Shown: positions 51,510 to 60,622, numbered from the stretch's first letter. The stretch is 64,000 bases of DNA from UBA6912 sp963792895 (GCA_963792895.1 CAWBYA010000004.1:62001-126000), one strand, 5' to 3'. Notes: a model not told the origin generated them from the letters alone. Translations and numbers: made by a program.

Positions 51510-51862
51510 GTCAGCGCCAGCCTGGCGGCCGCGACGACCATCACGACCGCAAACGCGATGCTCAGCCCCTGTTCGGGGATCTTGCCGAGGAACCGCGCTC
51601 CCGCCCACGCACCGACTCCGGCCCCGGCGAACACGAGGGCCGCGGCGCCCCAATCGACCTCACCTTCGAGCACGAAGGCGATCAGGGCGGCCGAGGAGGA
51701 CGCAACGATCGTGGCGGTCGACGTGCCGGAAGCTCTGCGCTGGGCGAACCCGAGAAGCAGGACGAGAGCCGGCACAACGACGACACCTCCGCCGACACCG
51801 AAGAGGCCGCTGACCAGACCTGCGGCGAGACCGATGAGCGCGGCGATGGCGGGCCGAGGCAC
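51506..51862 (-). CDS. TSUP (TauE/SafE) half-transporter, first unit
   Basis: 118 aa, again one four-helix repeat: SGLFGVGGGVVVVPALVLLL and RRASGTSTATIVASSSAAL. First gene of a two-gene unit whose members match the two halves of a usual single-chain transporter. Each half has its own start and stop with no frameshift signature, so the split looks genuine. Confidence 0.82.
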   Translation of the reverse strand: MPRPAIAALIGLAAGLVSGLFGVGGGVVVVPALVLLLGFAQRRASGTSTATIVASSSAALIAFVLEGEVDWGAAALVFAGAGVGAWAGARFLGKIPEQGLSIAFAVVMVVAAARLALT

Positions 51863-51986
51863 GGAGCAAGTGTAGGTACCGGTGATTCAGCGGCGCTGCT
51901 GCCGTTTGCCGGCTCGGACCGACGTCGCCAGGCTGCGGGCATCCGGCGTTGGGCGCGCTCACAGCAGCTATCTAACCTCGTCGGCG

Positions 51987-52646
51987 ATGCGAAGCATGAT
52001 GTGGTTGCTGCTCGCCGCCCTGGCCGTGGGAGCGTGCTCGGGCGGAGAGGCCGAAGTCACGACCCTCGATCAGTCGCCGGAAGCAGTTGTCGCCGACTGG
52101 CTTGCGGCCCTCGCCGACCTCGACCTCGCCGGGCTCGCCGCAACGACGACACCTGAGGACGTCGCCTTGATCGCGGGGGCAGAGAACGGATTCACTACCG
52201 AGCAGATGACGGCCATTCTCGATGGTGGATTGCCATCAGCGACGGCACGGTCCTATTGGTCGACATTCCAGGAGACGTTCGCCGCCCTGCTCGGGACGCC
52301 CATCGCGGACATACGGGTGAGCGGCGTTGGGCGCTTCGCCGTCGACGATCGCGAGTTTGCCGCCGTCGGGCTCCAGCTCGACGACGCCGGCACGGAGATC
52401 GTCGTTGCGGGCGGCCCAGACGGATGGCGGGTCGACCTCGTCGCGACCATCGGCCCAGCACTCGCCGTCCAGATTCGACGCCTGGTGGCCCAGTTGGTCG
52501 AGGAGGCCGACGACGACGTTGCTCGGCGGTATGGGCGAGCGGCATCCATCTCACTCGGTGCAGCGCTGGCCCGCGATCCTGAGAACCGGGCGCTCGATCT
52601 CGAGGTGGAGGCAATCGAGGACCTCCCTATCGACCTGAGCGGCTGA
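51987..52646 (+). CDS. Putative lipoprotein, unknown function
   Basis: 219 aa. MMWLLLAALAVGAC at residues 4-17 is a lipoprotein signal with lipobox VGAC, so the mature protein would be lipid-anchored at Cys17. The rest is acidic and helical-looking (VVADWLAALADLDLAGLAAT, then RRLVAQLVEEADDDVARRYG) without a recognised family. The start ATG at 51987 has no strong ribosome site. Confidence 0.65.
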   Translation: MRSMMWLLLAALAVGACSGGEAEVTTLDQSPEAVVADWLAALADLDLAGLAATTTPEDVALIAGAENGFTTEQMTAILDGGLPSATARSYWSTFQETFAALLGTPIADIRVSGVGRFAVDDREFAAVGLQLDDAGTEIVVAGGPDGWRVDLVATIGPALAVQIRRLVAQLVEEADDDVARRYGRAASISLGAALARDPENRALDLEVEAIEDLPIDLSG

Positions 52647-52990
52647 CGCGAAGTCCGAAGCCCGCGGCTGCGAGTCGGCGCACCGCCGAATAAGTCTCTG
52701 CACGACGCCCATTTGCGCGATAGGGTGTGGCGGAGGGCGTCATGGTGGGGGCCAGGACGTCTTGGGGGAGGAAGACGCCGTTCGGTGCCGACACCGAACG
52801 CTGTTCGAGGGGAAGGGGGGTTCGTGTGGTTTCTGTGAGTGGTGCATCGCCGACGGTCGCGCTCGCAACGCGGTATTCCGCGATGCCCTGATTCCGCGTC
52901 GATGACGCTGGACGTCGGTTGCCGCGCACCGATCTCTCGACCACACCGTCCCGAGCTCTGGTCCGATTCACATGCGATGAGGGAGGCAAT
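52647..52990. other. Long leader of the secreted-protein gene
   Basis: 344 bases without a supported gene. Holds the G-rich motif at 52755-52822 and a perfect hairpin GTTCGGTG-CCGA-CACCGAAC at 52780-52799, then GGGAGG before the ATG at 52991. Confidence 0.5.
52755..52822 (+). promoter_or_regulatory. G-rich leader motif (shared with 19861-19902)
   Basis: GTCTTGGGGGAGGAAGAC can fold with a 5-bp stem (GTCTT/AAGAC). The 8-bp perfect hairpin at 52780-52799 comes next, then TTCGAGGGGAAGGGGGGTT at 52804-52822. The first and last elements match the leader at 19861; the middle hairpin is extra here. Confidence 0.45.
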
Positions 52991-53857
52991 ATGAAACGAC
53001 TGCTGATGGCACTCGTGGTCCTTTGTTCGATGCTGGTGGTGCCCGCCGCGTTTGCGGGTTCGAAAGGGGAGTGTCCGTACGAGATTCCACCACCGGAAGG
53101 CGCCATCGAACTCGGGCCACGGGAACGGACGTACTCGTACACCGTGACGCTCGAGGCGGGTGTGGCAACCGCCACGGTTGGGAACGACGACTGCTCCAAC
53201 CAGCCCGGCACCGTCATCGTCGACGAGGTTGCCATCCCCGCCCCGACCACATCGGGCGGGAGAAGTACCGCCGAGCTCGGGTTCGTTGAAGCGGGCACGT
53301 ATACGTTCAGCGTCGAGATCGTCGGGCGGATCTCCGTGTGGCTCCTCATCGATTCGGCGCCGAGCTTCGACGGGATGCTTGCCTGTGGCGAGAGCACGAT
53401 GACGATCGGTGATGGGGTCGAAGTCCCCGGGGCGACGTTCGTCCGTGGCGACGACGACGATTCCGAGGGCAAGAACCCGGAGCCATGTACGGAACTGGTT
53501 GGCTACAACCTCGGCTCAGAGACGTCGGCCGAGGACCAAACCGTGACGTACGAATTCGAGACGAGCGAGTTTCCGAGCTGGTTCGGCGAGATCACGTGGA
53601 CTGCCGAGCCCGCCGCAACGCCACTCCAGCCAACCCAGATCGACGAGGACGGCGATGGAACATACGACGGACCTCTGCAGTGGTGCTCGGGGTTCTCGGG
53701 CACGGACGGATCGACGGGAAACCCTTTGCCGGTCCTGCCGGCTGGAGAGTCATGGTGCCTGATCAGCCAATCCGCAACGCTTATCGGCGGCGGCTTGGTC
53801 CAGGTTGTCGAGACGATCTACGGCGCAACGGATCCGAGCTTTGCGCGACCGAGGTGA
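52991..53857 (+). CDS. Secreted protein, paralogue of 54436 gene
   Basis: 288 aa with GGGAGG 5 bases before the start. Signal peptide LLMALVVLCSMLVVPAAFAG. The C-terminal 165 residues, from MLACGESTMTIGDGVEVPGA through VRGDDDD, SWFGEITWTAEPAATPL and GFSGTDGSTGNPLPVLPAGE to TIYGATDPSFARPR, align closely with the protein at 54436-55674. Cys spacing (CGES, PCTEL, WCSG, WCLIS) is kept, suggesting two disulfides outside the cell. No known family. Confidence 0.75.
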   Translation: MKRLLMALVVLCSMLVVPAAFAGSKGECPYEIPPPEGAIELGPRERTYSYTVTLEAGVATATVGNDDCSNQPGTVIVDEVAIPAPTTSGGRSTAELGFVEAGTYTFSVEIVGRISVWLLIDSAPSFDGMLACGESTMTIGDGVEVPGATFVRGDDDDSEGKNPEPCTELVGYNLGSETSAEDQTVTYEFETSEFPSWFGEITWTAEPAATPLQPTQIDEDGDGTYDGPLQWCSGFSGTDGSTGNPLPVLPAGESWCLISQSATLIGGGLVQVVETIYGATDPSFARPR

Positions 53858-53903
53858 CAGAGAGCTGGTTTCGGTGACATAGGCCGGTCCGAGGCGGCGA
53901 CGA

Positions 53904-53935
53904 CCACATCGGGGCCCCTAGGGGCCCCGATGTGG
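53904..53935. terminator. Perfect palindromic terminator
   Basis: A 15-bp perfect stem CCACATCGGGGCCCC / GGGGCCCCGATGTGG with a TA loop, 3 bases beyond the 3' end of rnpB on the minus strand and 46 bases after the convergent secreted-protein gene. It probably stops both transcripts. Confidence 0.85.
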
Positions 53936-53938
53936 CGG

Positions 53939-54293
53939 CGAGTCCGGGTGTAAGCCGGATTCTGTCGAGGACGACCATCTATCTGGGCCCGCCATTGCTG
54001 GACGGGCTCGTGCGGCCTACCCGGGACGTGACGGGCGGGCAACCCTGTCCCTGCGCGGCCTTGCTCCCGGTGGGGTTTGCCGAGCCGCCCCGATCGCTCA
54101 GGACGCTGGTGGTCTCTTACACCACCGTTTCACCCTTGCCTGTGAACCTGGTCGTCAGACCAGGCCCCATCGGCGGTCTGCTCTCTGCTGCACTTTCCGT
54201 CGGGTCACCCCGCCTGGGTGTTACCCAGCACCGTGCCCTGTGGAGTCCGGACTTTCCTCGACGCCGCAGCGCCGCGGTCGTCTCCCGGGCTCG
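53939..54293 (-). ncRNA. rnpB: RNase P RNA (bacterial type A)
   Basis: The minus strand holds GAGGAAAGTCCGGACTCCAC (universal P4/CR-I region), ACAGGGCACGGTGCTGGGTA, AGAGACCACCAGCGTC and the 3' conserved ACAGAATCCGGCTTACA. Ends were placed by P1 pairing of CGAGCCCGGG (54293-54284) with CCCGGACTCG (53948-53939), giving 355 nt. It is the catalytic RNA that matures tRNA 5' ends. Confidence 0.95.
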
Positions 54294-54435
54294 CTACCCG
54301 GGAACGGTAGCGGGGGAGCGACGCACTCTCGCTGTGCAAGCGTGCGCCGGCCGGTAGTGTCTAGGCAGGGGAACAGCCATCGAGAGACTTCGCTCCGTCG
54401 CCGCGAAGCGGGGGGCAAGACGAGGGAGGACGGCT

Positions 54436-55674
54436 TTGGGCATCCACAGAGGTTCACGCAGGACCACGCTCACGCTTTTCGCAGGGGTACTGATCATGGG
54501 ATTCATCGCCGGCCCGGCGAACGTCGCGGTCGGGCAGACGACGCCGCAGGCGATCGTTGATCGGGGCACCCTCGTATTGGAGCTCGGGACGGTCGACCGC
54601 TTCGCCCTCTACGACGCCGCGGATCAACTGGTGGGCACGCAGGCGATCAGCGACCAGGCATGCAAGCTCTCGCTGTCCACTGCGGACGACGTGCTGGTGA
54701 CGCTGGCGGCGCAGCCGACCACGAGCGACGTCGGTATCTTTGCCGACGGCATCGGCGTGAAGACGAAGGGTGGGCCGGGCGGGGGCAACGGCCAGCCATG
54801 CGGTCGTGCCGACGGTCCCAACGAGGGGCTGACGCTGAGGCTCGCCGGAGATCTCGGTGACCGAGAGATCGCTCGTGCCGAGCTGGACGTCGAGGGCAAG
54901 TTCGGCGTGCAGGTCGAGGCTGCGCTCTACAACGATGGCGGTCTCGTTGGCACCGCGTCACTGCAGACAGGCGACCAGTCCGACTCGGGCCCCGATTCTG
55001 CAGACGGCGACAACTACCGGTGGGAGATCGACCCAGGCGCCGACATGGTTGCCGATGTGCTCTTTGACGAGATTCGTCTCACGGTTGCGGCCACGACCTC
55101 GGGTGGCGCCTTTTCTCTCGAGGGCGGCGCCGACGGGACTGCGTCCGGCTCTCTCGGCATCTCCGGTTCGGCGTTTGCGCTCGTCGAGCAATTCGACGGC
55201 GTCATCCCGTGCGGCGATGACACATTCACCGTCGGCGACGGAGCCAGTACGCCACAGGCGACGTTCACCCGCGGCGACGACGACGACAAGAACCCGGATC
55301 CGTGTACGGCGCTCATCGGCTACAACCTCGACTCGGCGGTCGGCACAACGGATCAGACGGTGACCTTTGAGTTCGAGACCGAAGAGGCGCCGAGCTGGTT
55401 TGGCACCTTCACGTGGACTCCGGAGCCCGCAGCGATGCCGGTGCCGGCGACGCAAGTGGATCTCGATGGTGACGGTTCAGCGGACCGAGCGCTGGTCTGG
55501 TGCAACGGGTTCAGCGGAACTGATACCGCTACAGGCAACCCGCTCCCGGTCATGCCGGGAGGCGAGTCCTGGTGTGTGGTCACTCAGACGTCGACGCTCA
55601 TCGGATCGGGGACGATCCAGGTCACCCAGACGATCTACGGCGAAACCGATCCGTCCTTTGCGCGACCCAAGTGA
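54436..55674 (+). CDS. Secreted protein, paralogue of 52991 gene
   Basis: 412 aa from a TTG at 54436, behind GGGAGGACGG. A signal peptide (LTLFAGVLIMGFIAGPANVA) supports this start; ATG at 54496 would cut it in half. Residues 35-250 form an acidic Gly-rich domain (DDVLVTLAAQPTTSDVGIFA, GGPGGGNGQPCGRADGPNEG). The last 165 residues repeat the domain of the 52991 protein: CGDDTFTVGDG, RGDDDDKNPDPC, SWFGTFTWTPEPAAMPV, TIYGETDPSFARPK. Function unknown. The stop overlaps the convergent cyclase-TPR gene by 40 bases. Confidence 0.72.
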   Translation: MGIHRGSRRTTLTLFAGVLIMGFIAGPANVAVGQTTPQAIVDRGTLVLELGTVDRFALYDAADQLVGTQAISDQACKLSLSTADDVLVTLAAQPTTSDVGIFADGIGVKTKGGPGGGNGQPCGRADGPNEGLTLRLAGDLGDREIARAELDVEGKFGVQVEAALYNDGGLVGTASLQTGDQSDSGPDSADGDNYRWEIDPGADMVADVLFDEIRLTVAATTSGGAFSLEGGADGTASGSLGISGSAFALVEQFDGVIPCGDDTFTVGDGASTPQATFTRGDDDDKNPDPCTALIGYNLDSAVGTTDQTVTFEFETEEAPSWFGTFTWTPEPAAMPVPATQVDLDGDGSADRALVWCNGFSGTDTATGNPLPVMPGGESWCVVTQTSTLIGSGTIQVTQTIYGETDPSFARPK

Positions 55675-57077
55675 GCGTCCGACGACTGTCTCATCTTGTC
55701 GTCACTGAACACTCCGATCGACAACACCAGCGGGTCCTTGACCCCGAGTCGGTGCAGGACTCGTAGTGCGTCCCGGGCTCGAGATTCGTTCGTTGTCGCA
55801 GACACTCTCGCCTCGAGGGCGTCGACCGCAAGCATGAGCAGGGCGCGCTCGTACTCGAAGTTCTGAGCCGCGGCTCGGTCCAGTCCGTCCTGTGCCGCCG
55901 CCAGAGCATCGTCGAGCCGGCCGAGGGCAAAGAGCGCTTCGGCTCGATAGCGCGCAAGAGTTGGCGCAAGAACGATGACGTCATCACCCGCGGCCCGCTC
56001 CACCTCTTCGAGCATCGCCTCGGCCTCGGCGGCTCTTCCCATGCGTAGCCGGCACAGGGCGAGGTCCATTCTCGCCTCGAGAGCAGTGAACCCAAGCCGG
56101 AGTTCGGTGAACTCCCGAACCACGCGTTCGAGGGTTTCATCGGCTTCGTCCACGGCGCCACGGAGCGTCAGCAGCCGTCCGAGTCGCATCTCGGCGGCGC
56201 CCTCGATGAAGCCTGAGGCCCGCTGTACACGCGCTGCGTCACGAAGCATTTGCTCGGCGTCGTCAAAGCGGCCTTGGTTGACGAGGACCTCGCCGATGTT
56301 GGAGACGTAAAGAGCCGCATGTACGACGTTGCCGGCTCGCTCTGCGGCCTCGCGGCTCTCGACGTAGAAACCGATTGCGTCGTCCCAACGCCCCGCGAAG
56401 TATGCATCGGCGCCGAGGAGATTGGACACCGTAGCGAGGCTCTCCAGGTCGTCGAGGTCGCGGAAGATCTGGAGCGCGCGCTCGCCGTATGCGGCACCGC
56501 CGGGACGGCCGAGGACGAGGTGTGCCCAATGGACCACCATCAGCGCCATTCCTTCCGCATGCGATTCCCCAGCGCGGCGCGCCAGCCCGGCGGCATTCTC
56601 GGCGACGGCGAGGGCTTCGACCGGCCGCTCCTGGGCCTGCCGCACGAACGCACGCCGGGCGGCGAGGCGCGCTCGGACCTTGGCCGCCTCGTCGGTCGCC
56701 ATGGTGTCGACGAGGTGGTACCCGACGGTGATCTCACGCAGTGCTTGGCTGTAGGCACCAGCACGCTCTCGCATGAGCGCCCTCTTGTAGTGCACGTCCG
56801 CGCAGGCCACCGCGTCGTCGCCGAGGAGGCGTGACGCACGCCGGTAGGCCTCGAGGGCGGCGTCGAACAACCCCGTCGGGCCGCGCACGTCTCCGAGGTC
56901 GATCCAGACGCGAGCTCGTTCCGCCACAGCGACCGTTCCCAGCCGCCGGGCAGACTCGAGAGCCCGTTCATAGGCGGTTGCGGCTTCGACGTTGGCGTAC
57001 GCATCTCGTGCGTTGTCGCCGGCGATGCGGGAGAAGTGCCAGGCGCGCTCGTGGTCGGCGCCGAGGAAGTAGTGCAT
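55635..57077 (-). CDS. TPR region of the cyclase-ATPase regulator (frameshifted C-terminal part)
   Basis: 480 aa. A chain of tetratricopeptide-like helices: YERALESARRLGTVAVAERA, AALEAYRRASRLL, GYHLVDTMATDEAAKVRARL and so on, with MEEVERAAG-type pairs to the end. In-frame codons continue upstream of the ATG at 57077 (HVDDVADLL) and join the upstream ATPase frame near 57125. The protein is thus the C-terminal third of a single large regulator split by an inserted base. TPRs would mediate protein contacts. Confidence 0.8.
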   Translation of the reverse strand: MHYFLGADHERAWHFSRIAGDNARDAYANVEAATAYERALESARRLGTVAVAERARVWIDLGDVRGPTGLFDAALEAYRRASRLLGDDAVACADVHYKRALMRERAGAYSQALREITVGYHLVDTMATDEAAKVRARLAARRAFVRQAQERPVEALAVAENAAGLARRAGESHAEGMALMVVHWAHLVLGRPGGAAYGERALQIFRDLDDLESLATVSNLLGADAYFAGRWDDAIGFYVESREAAERAGNVVHAALYVSNIGEVLVNQGRFDDAEQMLRDAARVQRASGFIEGAAEMRLGRLLTLRGAVDEADETLERVVREFTELRLGFTALEARMDLALCRLRMGRAAEAEAMLEEVERAAGDDVIVLAPTLARYRAEALFALGRLDDALAAAQDGLDRAAAQNFEYERALLMLAVDALEARVSATTNESRARDALRVLHRLGVKDPLVLSIGVFSDDKMRQSSDAHLGRAKDGSVSP

Positions 57078-59535
57078 GGCGAGGAGATCGGCAACATCGT
57101 CGACGTGGCCTGCTGCTTCCCGCTCGGCTTACGGCGGCTGCCTCGAGATGGAGCTGCTGACGGCGCCTGAACGACAAGCTGTCATAGGCGACGTCGCGCA
57201 CCATGGCCTGGCGGAACCGAAGACGGGGGCTGCCATCGGCCTCCAGGAAGGAGGCCAACTCGCGACGCGTCGCCGCATCGAGGACGAGGCCGTCGGTGGC
57301 GATCAACGCCCGCAGCGTTGGAGTGCGAAAGCTCCTGCCCAAAACGCTCGAATACTGCAGGATGCGCCGGGCCAACGGTGGGAGGGCGTCGATACGTGTG
57401 CCAACGACTGCGCCCAGCGAGTCCGGCAGAGCATCGGCGCTTCCCGTTTCTCGGACGATTCGCAGTGTCTCTTCGAGAAAGAGCGGATTGCCGCCGGCTC
57501 GGACGACGATCGCCTCGACCTCGTGCGGCCGGAGCGGTGCGGCGGCGGTTGCTCCATTGACGAACCGCACGGCGTCGTCCCGCGCCAGGGGCTCCAGGTC
57601 GAGCACGGTGCCGCCGTCAGGCGAGAAGCCGTCATCACCCCGGCGCCTGGTGACGACCATCGACCATGGCCGACCCGTCGTGGCTTTGGCGATGCTCTCG
57701 AGCAGCTGGGCTGAGGCCTCGTCCATCCATTGCGCATCCTCCACGACCCACGTGGCTGCCCCCTCCAGGACGCCGTCGAGGATGCGGATCATCACGTCGG
57801 CGAGGCGCTCCCTGCGGAACCGGGGCTCGATGTCGTCGGCCTCCGGGGTGTCGGGAACGTCGATGTGGACGATGTCGGCGAGAAGTGGGAGGAGCGGGAC
57901 GAGTCCAGGATCGATCTCCTCGACTCGTGCAGCGAGTGCGGCGGTCATCGCCGGTTGCGCATCGCGTGCGACGTCGAGCAGGACCCTGATTGGGTCCCGG
58001 AACGGTCGGTAGGGATTCGCAGCGCCGTACGGCTCAGCCCTGATGATGATCCGGCGCAGCTCGGGGCGCTCGTCCAGCACCTCGTCAACGAGCCGGCTCT
58101 TCCCCACACCGGCATCGCCGACAACCCGTACGAGACCCGTATCCCCGTCCGTCCCCGAGTCCAGGATGTCCCGCAGCTTCGCCGCCTCGTCTTCTCGACC
58201 GACGAAAGGGATCTCGGTGCGCGTCGCAGAATCGCGTGTGCCCAGCTCATCGCCCACCGAGTAGGCGACGAGCGGCTCTGCCTTGCCCTTCACGGTGAAG
58301 GGTTCCAGCTGCTCGGTCGCATACAGGGTATGAGAGCGATCGAGGACATCGGGTGTGGCGTAGATGCGCTGCGCCCATGCCGCGGCGCACAGACGGGCGG
58401 CGACGTTCACGGTGTCGCCCATCACTGTGTACGTGGACCGATAGGCGGTGCCGACCTCACCGGCGAACACATGGCCTCGGTTCACGCCGATGTGCAGATC
58501 GAACCGTGTATCCGCATCTGCGATCCGACGCATTGTCCGCAGCATGCGGCCTTCGTCGTCCTCGTGAACGGCGGGTGCCCCGGCAACCAGGATGACCTTG
58601 CCGCCGTCTTCGTTGATGTCGGTGGCCAGAAACGTCACGTCCTCGGCGTCTGCGGCGTCCTGGATGATCGTGATCATGTGCTGGAGACCGTCGGCGACCG
58701 ACTCAGGACCTTCCTGAGCGATCAGCTCGTCGACGCCGCAGAACCTCACGAAGCCGACCGTCGCGACGCGGTGCTCGGGCTCCGGGGTCGTTGCGCTGAG
58801 GAAAGAGCGCAATGCGGTCGGCATCCAGCGGCTCATCCCGACCTCTCCGAGGGGCTCGCGGCCCGAGAATCCGGTCGGCGGAAGGGGAGGTTTCCGCCAC
58901 CTGAGGAGCCACCCGTCTCCCTTGGGGCCCGACACGGACCCTCGAGGCAAGAGGTCGCGCGTTGTCGGGCTGACGAGGATCTGGCCCGCTTCGGCGGTGT
59001 GCTCCATGGCCGTCGTCATGGTTCCGGCGGGACCGGCGATCATGAGCTCGCGGTGCGAGGTCCCGACGCAGAAGAGCTGGATGCGTCCGCTGTGGACGCC
59101 GACGGACATCCGGAGTCGGATCTTGCCTGCAGCGGTCGGCTCCGACGTCGAGGCGCGCAGGGTCTGCTGCATCCCGGTGACGGCGCTGGCCGCGCGTACT
59201 GCGTGATCGTCGCCTTGGAACAGCAGCAGCAGCGCATCGCCGCCGAACTTGATGAGGCTGCCTCCGTAGTCGTATGCGGTACGGAGCATTGCCGAGAAGA
59301 CCCGGTTCAGTACATCGGTGAGCTCCTCGGCCCCGATGCGACCCCGCCGTGCGAGCCGCTCTGAGAGGCTGGTGAATCCCGAGATATCGACGAAACACAG
59401 TGTGCCGTCGATCTCGTGCCATTGCCTGCCGGGAGCCACCTCGTCCCAACGCACCGCGATGCTCGGGACGTAGCGAGATAGCGCCACTGCGGCCTCGGCC
59501 TGCGGCGTCCTGATCCCCCGGTTCGTAGGCGGCAC
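56968..59535 (-). CDS. Class III adenylate cyclase-like / AAA ATPase regulator (frameshifted N-terminal part)
   Basis: Conserved to about residue 800. A first cyclase homology domain at 40-190 has the metal-site FVDISGFTSLSERLA and YDYGGSLIKFGGDALLLLF. A second at about 260-400 (VHSGRI/GVNRGHVFAGEVGT-type loop, TYTVMGDTVNVAARL) has weaker catalytic residues. Then an AAA_16 ATPase with Walker A GDAGVGKSRLVDEV and Walker-B-like TWVVEDAQWMDEAS. The frame goes wrong after HLEAAAVS (about 57125) and the TPR part continues one base over. The intact protein (about 1299 aa) is a typical actinobacterial cyclase-ATPase-TPR signalling protein; cAMP production is not certain. Confidence 0.83.
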   Translation of the reverse strand: MPPTNRGIRTPQAEAAVALSRYVPSIAVRWDEVAPGRQWHEIDGTLCFVDISGFTSLSERLARRGRIGAEELTDVLNRVFSAMLRTAYDYGGSLIKFGGDALLLLFQGDDHAVRAASAVTGMQQTLRASTSEPTAAGKIRLRMSVGVHSGRIQLFCVGTSHRELMIAGPAGTMTTAMEHTAEAGQILVSPTTRDLLPRGSVSGPKGDGWLLRWRKPPLPPTGFSGREPLGEVGMSRWMPTALRSFLSATTPEPEHRVATVGFVRFCGVDELIAQEGPESVADGLQHMITIIQDAADAEDVTFLATDINEDGGKVILVAGAPAVHEDDEGRMLRTMRRIADADTRFDLHIGVNRGHVFAGEVGTAYRSTYTVMGDTVNVAARLCAAAWAQRIYATPDVLDRSHTLYATEQLEPFTVKGKAEPLVAYSVGDELGTRDSATRTEIPFVGREDEAAKLRDILDSGTDGDTGLVRVVGDAGVGKSRLVDEVLDERPELRRIIIRAEPYGAANPYRPFRDPIRVLLDVARDAQPAMTAALAARVEEIDPGLVPLLPLLADIVHIDVPDTPEADDIEPRFRRERLADVMIRILDGVLEGAATWVVEDAQWMDEASAQLLESIAKATTGRPWSMVVTRRRGDDGFSPDGGTVLDLEPLARDDAVRFVNGATAAAPLRPHEVEAIVVRAGGNPLFLEETLRIVRETGSADALPDSLGAVVGTRIDALPPLARRILQYSSVLGRSFRTPTLRALIATDGLVLDAATRRELASFLEADGSPRLRFRQAMVRDVAYDSLSFRRRQQLHLEAAAVSRAGSSRPRRRCCRSPRHALLPRRRPRARLALLPHRRRQRTRCVRQRRSRNRL

Positions 59536-59618
59536 GAGCCCTTGTCCTCCTGAAACCTGGAGGCGACGCTACCAGCGGTGCGGGGGATCGCCCACGGTCC
59601 GGGCGTGGCGTGAGGCTC

Positions 59619-60005
59619 TCAGAGGCGAGAGACGACGCGCGCCAGCCGGCTGCGGACCTCGTCGGCGAGCGCCGGCACGTCGGGATGGTCGACGAGGGTG
59701 AGTACCGCTTTCGGATCCATGAAGTCGATCGCGATACGGTCACCCACTTGACGTACCACGACGTTGCATGGGAGAAGGGCACCGATGGCAGGATCGGCGG
59801 TGATCGCCTTGTGGGCGAGTGCCGGGTTGCACGCACCGAGGATCACGTAGGGGTCGAGGTCGACGTCGAGCTTCGCCTTCATCGTCGACCGGACGTCGAT
59901 CGACGTCAGCACGCCGAAGCCTTCCTCGGCGAGGGCCCCCGTCACGCGGTCGATCACCTCCAAGAAGTCGCCGTCGATGACCGTCCCGAACGCATATGAA
60001 GCCAT
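59619..60005 (-). CDS. DUF302 domain protein
   Basis: 128 aa. Matches the DUF302 fold: DFLEVIDRVTGALAEEGFGVLTSIDV, CNPALAHKAITADPAIGALLPCNVVVRQ with the family's CNPxLA motif and second Cys, and DPKAVLTLVDHP. Binding of a thiol or metal is suspected for this family. Last gene of the sulfide operon, with GGAGGATC directly before the ATG. The longer frame to 60419 is spurious. Confidence 0.88.
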   Translation of the reverse strand: MASYAFGTVIDGDFLEVIDRVTGALAEEGFGVLTSIDVRSTMKAKLDVDLDPYVILGACNPALAHKAITADPAIGALLPCNVVVRQVGDRIAIDFMDPKAVLTLVDHPDVPALADEVRSRLARVVSRL

Positions 60006-60088
60006 GATCCTCCAGTCGAGAGCGGGGCCGTGTGGCCCCGCTCGTGTCCTTATGAAGCCGGCGCTGCTCGGCTGCCGGCCACGGGGTG

Positions 60089-60622
60089 TCAGACGAAGAT
60101 CACCTGGGCGCCGTTCGACAGCTCGATGAACTCGTTGACGTTGATGATGTCCTCCACGCCTTCGAACATGTCGTCCTTGGTCAGGCCCATCATGTCGACC
60201 GACATCTTGCATGCCCACAGGCGGGCGCCCATGTCGTGGAGCATCGTCAGGAACTCGGGCACCTCCGGCACCTCGAGGTCGGCGATCTGCTTCTTGAGCA
60301 TGTGCGTGGCAAACGCCGTCATCCCCGGCAGGCCGCCGAGGCCCTGCGGGAGATGCTTGCTGGAACCCGGCATGTGCATAGCCGTGTTGCCGAGCATGGA
60401 GAACTGGAGCTTGTCCCATGTTCCCGTGTTGATCATGTCCATGCCCCAGAACGTGAAGAAGATGTCCACTTCCACACCCTCGGTGAGCGCCCCGTTCGCC
60501 ATGATCAGCGCCGGGTAGGCCATGTCGAGGTTGCCTTTGGAGCAGACAAAGCAGATCTTCCGCTCCTCGGCGTCGTCACCGAAGTCAGGGATGACCGTCG
60601 GTGCCGTCTCTGTCGTCGTCAT
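60089..60622 (-). CDS. DsrE/DsrE2-like sulfur-carrier protein
   Basis: 177 aa. Family markers: KICFVCSKGNLDMAYPALIM (C24, C27), VDIFFTFWGMDMI, LPGMTAFATHMLKKQIADLE, and GARLWACKMSVDMMGL with a third Cys near 137 that receives sulfane sulfur in DsrE2-type proteins. It most likely accepts sulfur from SQR-derived polysulfide and passes it to TusE/TusA-type carriers. Part of the 63-59.6 kb operon. Confidence 0.9.
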   Translation of the reverse strand: MTTTETAPTVIPDFGDDAEERKICFVCSKGNLDMAYPALIMANGALTEGVEVDIFFTFWGMDMINTGTWDKLQFSMLGNTAMHMPGSSKHLPQGLGGLPGMTAFATHMLKKQIADLEVPEVPEFLTMLHDMGARLWACKMSVDMMGLTKDDMFEGVEDIINVNEFIELSNGAQVIFV

